A DNA stretch of 64,000 nucleotides from Micropruina sp. (GTDB taxonomy: Bacteria > Actinomycetota > Actinomycetes > Propionibacteriales > Propionibacteriaceae), in assembly GCA_016711105.1 (NCBI GenBank), contig JADJTO010000004.1, forward strand, positions 186,001 to 250,000, written 5' to 3'. The translations under genes were made by a program, and so were the position numbers. The notes beneath the pieces were generated by a model. The model made no database searches. It saw only the letters and a program-made list of their open reading frames with translations, and was not told the DNA's origin. Positions within the stretch are counted from its first letter, which is position 1, and every line of letters starts with the position of its first letter. Shown piece by piece: positions 27,397 through 34,928 of the stretch.

Positions 27397-28209
27397 CAGG
27401 AGACCTCCCGGAGCCGGGGATCGAGATGATCCCGCAAGCCGTCGCCCAACAGATTGAAGCCGAGCACCGCCACAGCAATGGCTAAACCGGGCCAGACTGC
27501 CTGCAGCGGAGAAACGAAGAGGAAGCTTTGGGCGTCGCGCAACATCCGACCCCAGGTGGGGGTTGGTGGCGGTGTGCCCAAGCCCAGGTAACTGAGGGCC
27601 GCCTCGGCCAGAATGGCCAGGGCGAAGGTGACCGAGGCCTGGACCCCGATCAGAGGCGCCACGTTGGGCAGGACGTGACGCCGGGCCACTCCCCACCCCG
27701 ACGTGCCGGCGGCCCGGGCAGCGGTGACGAAATCGCTGGCCATCACCTGCAGGGTGCCGGCCCGGGCGATCCGGGTGAACGCGGGGACGGTGGCCACGCC
27801 GATCGCCACCATCGCCGTGCCGGTCGAGCCGCCGAAAGCCCCCCGCCAACAGGATCGCCAACAGCAGCGCGGGGAAGGCGTGCGCGACATCGGCGGCCCT
27901 CATCACCAACTCGGAGATCCAGCCGCCGGCTTGCCCAGCGAGGATGCCCAAGGGCACTCCGATCACGGCCGCGATGCCGACCGAGATCACCCCGACCAAC
28001 AGACAACTCCGGGCGCCGACCAGGATCCTGCTCAGGATGTCGATGCCGAAGCCGTCCGTGCCCAACAGGTGGGGCCAGCCAGGGCCCAGCAGTCGTTGGC
28101 GGGGCAGCACCTGGGTTGGGTCGAAGGGCGTCCAGAGCAGCGACACGAGGGCGGCCGCGAGAACGAGGGCCACCAAGGCCACCCCCACCACCAACCCGAG
28201 GCGCTTCAT
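27396..28209 (-). pseudogene. ABC transporter permease (DppC-like), frameshifted
   Basis: Inner-membrane permease of the peptide importer. From ATG 28209 the frame gives MKRLGLVVGVALVALVL, then LLGTDGFGIDILSRI and AHAFPALLLAILLAGG. It then leaves the family sequence and resumes one frame over with GGSTGTAMVAIGVATVPAFTR and the EAA-loop region (VTAARAAGTSGWGVARRHVLP). The break falls in a run of six C (27839-27844); five C would restore a normal protein of about 270 residues. Sequencing error in the homopolymer is as likely as a real mutation, since all partners are intact. Confidence 0.85.
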
Positions 28210-29159
28210 CGAGAGACCCCAGGGCGAAGGCGTGGATCGATCACCAGGTACGACAGATCGACCAGGAAGTTGATCACCAACACCGCCAGGACGAGGAACA
28301 TCACGGTGCCTTGGATGACCATCAGGTCTCGTTGGGCCACCGCCGACAACAACAGCGAACCCAACCCGGGCAGTGCGAACACCGACTCCACGATGATCGC
28401 CCCGACCAGCACGGAACTGAGTTGGAGCCCGACAACGGTGACCAAGGAGAGGGCAGCATTGCGCAGCCCGTGCCGCAACATCGCCTTCCACGGGATCCAG
28501 CCAATCGATCGGGCTGTCCGGTAGTAGTCCTCTGCCAACACCTCGATGAAGGCCGACCTGACGTAGCGGACGAGCACCGCGGCCTGCACCCCCGCCAAGG
28601 CGACGGTCGGCAACACCAGGTGCAACGCCCACTGGAGGGGATCGGTGCGCAGCGGCACGTACCCGTTGGCCGGGAGCCAGCGGAGGCTGACCGCGAAGAC
28701 CAGAACCAAGATGATCCCGGCCCAGAAGGCGGGGATCGCCATCCCTACCTGCGCCAGAGAGGATGCCAGCAGGCCTTGCCAGTGACGCTGCTTCTGGGCC
28801 GCTAACATGCCCAGCGGCAACGCGATCAGCACGGCCAGCCCCATGCTGAAGCCGACGAGCCACAGGGTGACCCCGACTCGGGGGGCCAGCAGGTTCGCCA
28901 CCGGCGTCCGGGTCAGATAGGACACACCGAAATCGCCGCCCGCCATGCCGGCGACCCACCCGCCATAGCGGACCACGGCCGGACGATCGGTTCCCAACTC
29001 GGCCCGCAGTGCCGCCAGCGCCGCCGGGTCGGCGCCCTCCCCGAGCATGATCTGAGCGATGTCGCCGGGAAGCGCGGAGCAAACGAGGAAGATCACCGCC
29101 GACGCGCCCAGGAGGCTGACCGCAAAGATCCCAACCCGTCCTAAGACCTGCTGGATCAC
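28206..29159 (-). CDS. peptide-type ABC transporter permease (DppB-like)
   Basis: 317-residue permease with six hydrophobic segments. The EAA loop is EDYYRTARSIGWIPWKAMLRHGLRN, seen in part as YYRTARSIGWIPW. GTG at 29159 lies 5 bases after the stop of the binding-protein gene and gives the normal DppB start (VIQQVLGRVGIFAVSLLG). The end overlaps the DppC-like start by four bases (ATGA). The long periplasmic loop containing LGTDRPAVVRYGGWVAG fits this family. Confidence 0.92.
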   Translation of the reverse strand: MIQQVLGRVGIFAVSLLGASAVIFLVCSALPGDIAQIMLGEGADPAALAALRAELGTDRPAVVRYGGWVAGMAGGDFGVSYLTRTPVANLLAPRVGVTLWLVGFSMGLAVLIALPLGMLAAQKQRHWQGLLASSLAQVGMAIPAFWAGIILVLVFAVSLRWLPANGYVPLRTDPLQWALHLVLPTVALAGVQAAVLVRYVRSAFIEVLAEDYYRTARSIGWIPWKAMLRHGLRNAALSLVTVVGLQLSSVLVGAIIVESVFALPGLGSLLLSAVAQRDLMVIQGTVMFLVLAVLVINFLVDLSYLVIDPRLRPGVSR

Positions 29160-29164
29160 CCGAG

Positions 29165-30703
29165 CTACTTGCTGGCGATTGTCGTCAGGTCGAAACTCAA
29201 GGTTGTCGCGTTCAGGCCGATCCCCGTGATCCCCACCCGGGACACCTGGAGATTCGGCAGGCAGAACAACCACACCGCCGCCGCATCCTCGGCGAGCGTG
29301 CGGGCAGCGGCCTGCGTCAGGGTGACGCTCTCGGCCTCGGAGGCCCGATCAGCGGCGGCGATCTGGGCCACAAAGGTGGGGTTGTCGTAGTGCCAGTAGT
29401 ACGACTTGTCGGCGAACTTGCCGATGTCTCGGGGCTCAACGTGGGCGACGATGGTCAGGTCGTAGTCGCTCTTGGTGTAGACCACATCGAGCCAACGCGA
29501 GGGGAACTCGAGCTCATCGATGACCACCTTGAACCCGGCGTCCTTCAGTTGGCTGGCCACGAACTGAGCCGACTTCACCGCGTAGGGCAGGGTCGGCACC
29601 CGAAGCCGAAGAGTCGGAGAGCCCACATCGGCCTGCTTGAGCAACTCCTTGGCCTTGGTCGGGTCGAAGGCGTTGATGGCGGTCAAGTCCTCATACCAGG
29701 GATCCGTGGGGACGGCCATCGAGCCGATCAGGGTACCCTCGCCGTTCCACACGGTGTCGATCAGAGCTTGCCGATCGATCGCCCGGGTGATCGCCTGGCG
29801 TACCTTGAGGCTCTTGAGCACCTTGCTGTTGTGATTGAGCCCAAGCACCACCTCGCCATTGGTCGTGCCGTTGATCACCTGGAAGCGGGCCGGATCGGCG
29901 AATTGCGCCAAGGCGTCAGGCGCCTGCAGGTTCGAAATGACGTCGATGTCGCCGGCGAGCATCGCTGCGTTCATCGCATTGGGATCGGCGAAGTAGCGGA
30001 AGGTGACCTCATCGAAGCGGGCGGGCGTGCCCCAGTAGTTCGGGTTCTTCTCCAGGATGACGTTCTGGCCGCGACTCCACGACTTCAACCGGAACGGTCC
30101 CGAACCGGCGGTCTTTTCAGCGATGGCGGTCATCCCTGCGGGATCGAACACCATGCCAGCGGTGGAGGACATGTCATAGAGCCAGTTGTTCGAGGGCCGA
30201 TTCAAGGTCACCGTGACGGTGCCCGAGTTGGTCGCCATGGCCTCTTGAACCACCGACATCTGAGTCGTGAGAACGGAGGAGACGTTGTCGGTCTGGATCC
30301 GCCGGATCGAGGCAACAACTGCTTCGGCGGTCACTGCGCCGCCTGAGGCGAACTTGGCTGCGGGGTTCAGGCTGAAGGTGTAGGTGCGGCGGTCCGGACT
30401 CACGTTCCACTCCTGGGCCAACAACGGGCGCAGGTGACCCTCACTGTCGAGTTTCACCAGGGTCTCATACACGTTGTAGAGCATCACTTGTGGGCCTGCG
30501 GCGGCGGGGTTGGAGGTCGGGTCCATCGACGGCGGTTCGGCAGTCGCGGCGACCACGAGTCGCTTGAGGGTCGGGACGTCCCCCCCTTGGGGTCCCCCGA
30601 CGCACCCCGATCCGACCAGGAGAGAGACCACCCCGACCAGCATCAGAACCGAACGCCGCAACGCAGAAGTCCGGGAGGTGGAAAGACGTCCGATGGTGAC
30701 CAT
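29165..30703 (-). CDS. ABC transporter substrate-binding lipoprotein (SBP family 5)
   Basis: 512-residue extracytoplasmic peptide- or nickel-type binding protein. A signal peptide ends at the lipobox LVGSGC. Family landmarks are LYNVYETLVKLDSEGHLRPLLA, GSGPFRLKSW and RQAITRAIDRQALID. First gene of a five-gene operon (binding protein, two permeases, two ATPases) with tight overlaps. GGAG lies 4-5 bases before the ATG. The ligand cannot be read from sequence. Confidence 0.93.
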   Translation of the reverse strand: MVTIGRLSTSRTSALRRSVLMLVGVVSLLVGSGCVGGPQGGDVPTLKRLVVAATAEPPSMDPTSNPAAAGPQVMLYNVYETLVKLDSEGHLRPLLAQEWNVSPDRRTYTFSLNPAAKFASGGAVTAEAVVASIRRIQTDNVSSVLTTQMSVVQEAMATNSGTVTVTLNRPSNNWLYDMSSTAGMVFDPAGMTAIAEKTAGSGPFRLKSWSRGQNVILEKNPNYWGTPARFDEVTFRYFADPNAMNAAMLAGDIDVISNLQAPDALAQFADPARFQVINGTTNGEVVLGLNHNSKVLKSLKVRQAITRAIDRQALIDTVWNGEGTLIGSMAVPTDPWYEDLTAINAFDPTKAKELLKQADVGSPTLRLRVPTLPYAVKSAQFVASQLKDAGFKVVIDELEFPSRWLDVVYTKSDYDLTIVAHVEPRDIGKFADKSYYWHYDNPTFVAQIAAADRASEAESVTLTQAAARTLAEDAAAVWLFCLPNLQVSRVGITGIGLNATTLSFDLTTIASK

Positions 30704-31105
30704 GTGGCTCCAATGATCTGACCCCGCGACGCGAGGACCGCGCGCAGAGTCTACCCTTCACGATTCTCCTCACCCGGAGGGTCTTTCGAGAGCGCCGTGC
30801 CGGTCTTGGCCCACTCGTTGGTGCCGGACGGCTCGCCCAACACCCTCACGTCCGGCCAGGAGCCGGGTGCGTCCAACGGCCCCGTGGGGCCGAGCGCCGC
30901 CGCAATCGCGCGACAACTCTCGGTCTGAGTGTCGGTCGCTGGCACCTGGGCGCGGCTTGAGTTCAGGACCAGGACGGCTCAGCCCCCGGACGCCAGAAGG
31001 ACAAGCTTGGCGCCCCCACCGTTCACCGGGGCCACCGTGCGGAGGTGGAAGCGCTCCACCACGATTTGTGACCCAAGCCGGGCTCCCCTAGACTGGTGAA
31101 GCCGA
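30704..31105. other. 402-base intergenic region with no supported gene
   Basis: It holds a -10-like TAGACT (minus strand, 30753-30748) that would start the ABC importer operon about 40 bases before its ATG, and the tRNA-fMet promoter at the other end. Minus-strand peptides VVERFHLRTVAPVNGG and SSRAQVPATDTQTESC lie in one frame on both sides of a TGA near 30980 and look like a decayed gene, but I do not recognise a family. Confidence 0.5.
31066..31094 (+). promoter_or_regulatory. promoter of initiator tRNA
   Basis: TTGTGA (31066-31071), a 17-base spacer and TAGACT (31089-31094), twelve bases before the tRNA. Good match to the housekeeping consensus. Confidence 0.7.
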
Positions 31106-31179
31106 CGCGGGGTGGAGCAGCTCGGTAGCTCGCTGGGCTCATAACCCAGAGGTCATAGGTTCAAATCCTATCCCCGCTA
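31106..31179 (+). tRNA. initiator tRNA-fMet(CAT)
   Basis: Starts CGCGGGG and carries the unpaired first base typical of initiators (C1 opposite T72). Anticodon stem CTGGG/CCCAG with three G-C pairs and loop CTCATAA. T-arm ATAGG-TTCAAAT-CCTAT. CCA is not encoded. Confidence 0.96.
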
Positions 31180-31185
31180 CGAGAC

Positions 31186-31232
31186 AAACCGCTCCCAACT
31201 CGCTTCGACAAGCCGAGTTGGGAGCGGTTTTT
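31186..31232 (+). terminator. rho-independent terminator of tRNA-fMet
   Basis: A perfect 17-bp stem (31186-31202 with 31214-31230; arms begin AAACCGCTCCC and end GGGAGCGGTTT) with an 11-base loop, ending in TTTTT. Confidence 0.92.
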
Positions 31233-31400
31233 GGCACTTCGAGCCCATTACGGTGAGCCAGGTCAGTCGGTGCCAGGCCGGCTGTGACCAGGTCGTCCTC
31301 ACACCTGGCTCAAAGGTGGGCAGCGCGCAACGGCGAGGCGAGTCCCACACGCCACCAAGGCAGGTGAATCTTGGCCGGGTCCCCTCGCCGCCGAGTCAGC

Positions 31401-31429
31401 TTCACGGAGACCCTCCGGGTTGGCATACT
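31401..31429 (+). promoter_or_regulatory. promoter of the secreted Pro/Thr-rich protein gene
   Basis: TTCACG (31401-31406), 17 bases, CATACT (31424-31429) with an extended TGG just before the -10. Start would be about 25 bases before the GTG at 31460. Confidence 0.45.
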
Positions 31430-31459
31430 TGGTTCTTGAATCCACGTGGAAGTTGGCTG

Positions 31460-32224
31460 GTGACCAAGGCTGAAGTAGTTCGCCGCCGCGCTGCGGCCAT
31501 GGCAGCGACCGCAGCGACCGCGGTTGCTTCTTTGGTGTTCTCCATTCCGTTTGCCGCGGCCGAGGTCACTGGAAGTGAGGGCGAGCCGGTCTCACAGACT
31601 GAGGTGCAGTCGATGAGCATCCTCCCCGAGCACGACCGAACCCCGACCCGTAGCCCAAGCGCATCCCCAACGCCTACTCCCACGCCGACACCCACCCCAA
31701 GTCACACGCCAACCGCGAGTCCCTCGCCGACCCCACGCCCAACACCGCCGAAGAGCACTAAGCGCTCCACTCCGCCCAAGGAACCCAGCGTGGAGGAGTC
31801 GGGTGCTCCTGCGGTCACCCCACGGGAAAGCGCGCTTCCCTCGCCTGAGGTGACCGTGATTGATAAGCCTCGCCGGCCTTCGGTCACGGATCCCTGCGGC
31901 CCTGGAAATGCAAGGTGGAAGGTCCCAGGGGGCACGGCGAAGATCCGCTGGACCAAGGACAGCGCTGGGAGATTGAGGGCCGAGGCTCAGCCACCGTACC
32001 GATTCGCTGACGGCCGCAGCATCAACTTCGGCAAGGCTCCTGAGACCAATCTGGACCCGTGCCCAAGCGTCACTCCGTCGAGCGCGGCCATCCCACCCCC
32101 ACCTGGCATCACCCCGCCGGCGGTGAGCCCCGCGATCCCGCTGTCGGTGGGAGCTCTGCTGATCGGGGCCCTGGTGGTCGGGCTCATCCCGCCGACAGGA
32201 CCGAGCGGGGTCCGCGGGTTCTGA
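31460..32224 (+). CDS. secreted, Pro/Thr-rich cell-envelope protein
   Basis: 254 residues. A basic N-terminus (TKAEVVRRRAAA) is followed by a signal peptide ending near FAAAEV. Next comes a linker of alternating Thr/Ser-Pro (SPTPTPTPTPTPSHTPTA) probably spanning the peptidoglycan and possibly O-mannosylated, then a small domain with two Cys (DPCGPGNARWKVPGG and NLDPCPS) and a final hydrophobic helix (LSVGALLIGALVVGL) near the C-terminus. No sortase motif. I do not know the family; the small Cys-bounded domain contains TKDSAGRLRAEAQPPYRFADG. GTG 31460 is chosen because it puts the signal peptide at the start. Confidence 0.65.
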   Translation: MTKAEVVRRRAAAMAATAATAVASLVFSIPFAAAEVTGSEGEPVSQTEVQSMSILPEHDRTPTRSPSASPTPTPTPTPTPSHTPTASPSPTPRPTPPKSTKRSTPPKEPSVEESGAPAVTPRESALPSPEVTVIDKPRRPSVTDPCGPGNARWKVPGGTAKIRWTKDSAGRLRAEAQPPYRFADGRSINFGKAPETNLDPCPSVTPSSAAIPPPPGITPPAVSPAIPLSVGALLIGALVVGLIPPTGPSGVRGF

Positions 32225-32226
32225 GC

Positions 32227-33531
32227 ATGTGGTTCGATGGCGCTGTGACCAGTACCGTCGGCATTCTCGGCTATCCCCTCCACCGACACACCCTGACCAA
32301 CGGGCTGCGCGTGATCGTCAGCCCGGATCACAGCGCGCCTGTCGTTGCCCTGAACCTTTGGTATGACGTTGGGTCGCGCGATGAACTGCTGGGCCAGACT
32401 GGGCTGGCTCACCTCTTCGAGCACCTCATGTTCCAGGGCTCGGCCAATGTCGCGAGCGGGGAGCACCTCGCAACGCTGCAGGCCAACGGAGGATCGGTGA
32501 ATGCGACCACCTGGTTCGACCGAACCAACTACTTCGCTGCGATGCCGACAGGCGCTTTGAACCTGGCGCTGTGGTTGGAAGCTGACCGGCTGGCCACCCT
32601 CCCCCAGGCTTTGACAGTGGAGAACCTCGACAACCAGCGCGAGGTGGTGAAAGAAGAGAAGCGGCAGCGGTACGACAACGTGCCCTACGGGGACGTGATC
32701 GAACATCTGGTCGCCTTGACCTTCCCGGCGCAGCACCCGTACGGGCATACCACGATCGGCTCGATGGCGGACTTGGATGCGGCAAGCGTGCAGGATGCGA
32801 TCAGCTTCTTCACGCGTCATTACCTCCCGGGCAACGCGGTCCTCACCCTGGTTGGCGACATCGAGCCGGCGGATGCGTTCGCTCGCGTCCAGAAGTACTT
32901 CGGAAAGATCCCCGCCGGAAACCGCTCCCAACGAGCGAGCGTCACTCCCCTGCCGCCGCACACCGGAGTCCCCAGAGCACGGACGGCGGCACCCGTCCCC
33001 GCGGACGCCTGCTATTTCACCTGGCGACTCCCGGTGCGAGACACCCAAGATTTCAATGCGCTCGACCTCACCTTCTCAATTCTCGGGGACGGGCAGACCT
33101 CGCGCCTGCACCGCCGCCTGGTGCGCGAGGACAAGATCGCCCAAGCAGCCAGCTCGTCGGCGTTGGCCTTGATCGGTGGCAACTCGTTCGGCTTCGCCTA
33201 CGCCCGGGCGATGCCGGGGACCACCGTCGCCGACTTGGAGTACGCGATGGTGAGCGAGATTGATCGCCTCGTCCACGATGGGCCCCAGCCGGCCGAGATC
33301 GAACGAGCCAAAGCCCAGTATGAGCGGGAGTGGCTCTCCGAACTGTCCCGGTTCGACGCCAGGGCCGACCAGTTCGGCGCCTATGCCACCCTTCACGGCG
33401 ACCCGCAGTTGGTGAACACCCGGATCGCGGATATCACCGCCATCACCGGCGACGACATCGTCGCGGCGTGTGGCCGCTGGTTGCGCAGTGAGCAGCGTGC
33501 GGTCCTCAGTTACGAACGGACGAATCGATGA
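32227..33531 (+). CDS. M16 family metallopeptidase, catalytic subunit
   Basis: 434-residue pitrilysin-type zinc peptidase. The inverted zinc motif HxxEH is present as HLFEH, with the distal Glu in EVVKEEKRQRYD. The C-terminal half carries the second M16 domain. No signal peptide. ATG at 32227 lies 2 bases after the preceding stop; GTG at 32245 is an alternative start. It overlaps by four bases with a second M16 gene that lacks the zinc motif, so the two should form a heterodimer, like mitochondrial processing peptidase or bacterial PqqL-type pairs. Confidence 0.92.
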   Translation: MWFDGAVTSTVGILGYPLHRHTLTNGLRVIVSPDHSAPVVALNLWYDVGSRDELLGQTGLAHLFEHLMFQGSANVASGEHLATLQANGGSVNATTWFDRTNYFAAMPTGALNLALWLEADRLATLPQALTVENLDNQREVVKEEKRQRYDNVPYGDVIEHLVALTFPAQHPYGHTTIGSMADLDAASVQDAISFFTRHYLPGNAVLTLVGDIEPADAFARVQKYFGKIPAGNRSQRASVTPLPPHTGVPRARTAAPVPADACYFTWRLPVRDTQDFNALDLTFSILGDGQTSRLHRRLVREDKIAQAASSSALALIGGNSFGFAYARAMPGTTVADLEYAMVSEIDRLVHDGPQPAEIERAKAQYEREWLSELSRFDARADQFGAYATLHGDPQLVNTRIADITAITGDDIVAACGRWLRSEQRAVLSYERTNR

Positions 33532-34865
33532 AGCGACCTGCAGTCCGCACCCCCCGACCCTGGCTTTTTCCCGAGCCGCGCCACGGGACACTCCCGAACG
33601 GGCTGAATGTGCTCATCTTCGATCGACCCGGGCAGTATGTGATTTCGGCCGGACTGGTCGTGGATCTCCCGCTGACCGCCGAACCGAGCGATCGTGAAGG
33701 CGTCGCGACATTGACGATGCGCTGCCTCGATGAGGGCACTCGGACCCATCCAGGCACTCGCTTCAGCGAAGTCCTGGAAGATGCCGGCGCAGCGATGGCT
33801 GGCTCCGTCGGCCACTCCGCCAGCGAGCTCTACCTCGACGTACCTGCCCACCGGTTGGGCAGCGCCCTGGAACTGATGGCTCAGGCGTTGATCGAACCCG
33901 CCCTGGAAACCGAGGACGTGGATCGCCACCGTAGTTTGCGGCTGGCCCAGATCGAACAAACCATGGCCCACCCCGCCCAACGGGTCGGCCTTGCCTTCCG
34001 CGAGGCCGTCCTCGAATCGGGTTACCGGGCCGCCCGCCCCGCAGGGGGAACAGCGGCGACAGTCGCCCGCGTGAGTGCCGACGACGTACGTTCCTTCCAC
34101 GCCCAGCACTACTCCCCGGCCAACTCCGTACTGGTCCTGGCCGGCGACTTCACCGACGACCCCTTTGACCAGGCCGAAGCCACCTTTGGGCGGTGGCGTT
34201 CTCCCGAGAACCCCACTGTGCACGAGACCCCCAGACCAGCCCCGGCCACCTGTCTGCTGATCGACCGCCCGGACGCCGTGCAGGCTGACGTCCGCCTGGG
34301 CGGCTTCGGGATCGACCGGACGGACCCACGATGGGCCGATGTCCAGGTGGCGAGCTATGCCCTGGGAGGCGCCTTTCTGAGTCGGCTGAATCGTGTGCTG
34401 CGCGAGGAGCGGGGGTACACCTACGGCGTTCAGTTGGTGAACCAGCCCATGCGCTCCGGCGGGCTGCTCACCGTGGCTGGATCCTTCCGCACCGAGGTGG
34501 CAGGGGCCGCGATCAGCGAGGCAGTGCGCATCCTGGACCTGGAACGAACGCCGATCACCGAGAACGAGGTCGCCGACGCGGTGAACTACGCCGTTGGCGT
34601 CACTCCGTTGCGCTACGCCACGGCTGCGGGCATCACAGAACAGGTCACCACCTTGATCGGAGCCGGACTGTCCTCGCGCTACGTCGACTCCCACACAGCC
34701 GCTCTGGGTTTGGTCACCCCCGGATCGGCCACCCGTGCGCTCCGCCAAGTGCTCGACCCGACAAGGATGAGCCTGCTGGTCGTCGGCTCCGCCAAAGCGC
34801 TCGAAGGCCCTCTGCGCGATGCCGGCTGGGCGGTCCGGGTTCAGACCGACGCCGCAGCGACATAG
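33528..34865 (+). CDS. M16 family protein, non-catalytic partner
   Basis: 445 residues of M16 fold. At the place of HxxEH the sequence reads GVATLTMRCLDEGT, so both zinc His and the catalytic Glu are absent. The C-terminal domain keeps the RY-type substrate-binding region (REERGYTYGV). It is translationally coupled to the active partner (ATGA overlap at 33528). The likely role is to shape the substrate chamber of the heterodimer. Confidence 0.9.
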   Translation: MKRPAVRTPRPWLFPEPRHGTLPNGLNVLIFDRPGQYVISAGLVVDLPLTAEPSDREGVATLTMRCLDEGTRTHPGTRFSEVLEDAGAAMAGSVGHSASELYLDVPAHRLGSALELMAQALIEPALETEDVDRHRSLRLAQIEQTMAHPAQRVGLAFREAVLESGYRAARPAGGTAATVARVSADDVRSFHAQHYSPANSVLVLAGDFTDDPFDQAEATFGRWRSPENPTVHETPRPAPATCLLIDRPDAVQADVRLGGFGIDRTDPRWADVQVASYALGGAFLSRLNRVLREERGYTYGVQLVNQPMRSGGLLTVAGSFRTEVAGAAISEAVRILDLERTPITENEVADAVNYAVGVTPLRYATAAGITEQVTTLIGAGLSSRYVDSHTAALGLVTPGSATRALRQVLDPTRMSLLVVGSAKALEGPLRDAGWAVRVQTDAAAT

Positions 34866-34888
34866 CGATCCCGGCCATCAGACACAAC

Positions 34889-34918
34889 GCACCCCCGGAC
34901 GCACACGTCCGGGGGTGC
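34889..34918. terminator. bidirectional terminator between M16 pair and UPF0182
   Basis: A perfect 13-bp stem (34889-34901 with 34906-34918; GCACCCCCGGACG) and a 4-base CACA loop between two convergent genes. Confidence 0.85.
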
Positions 34919-34928
34919 TCGCTGCGGG

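Noticed and set aside
26554..29082. Apparent 842-residue permease-ATPase fusion protein on the minus strand
   Set aside because: It is made by a frameshift in the DppC-like gene; the upstream part is antisense-like noise of the DppB frame, and the normal ATPase start with overlap to the permease stop is present at 27396.
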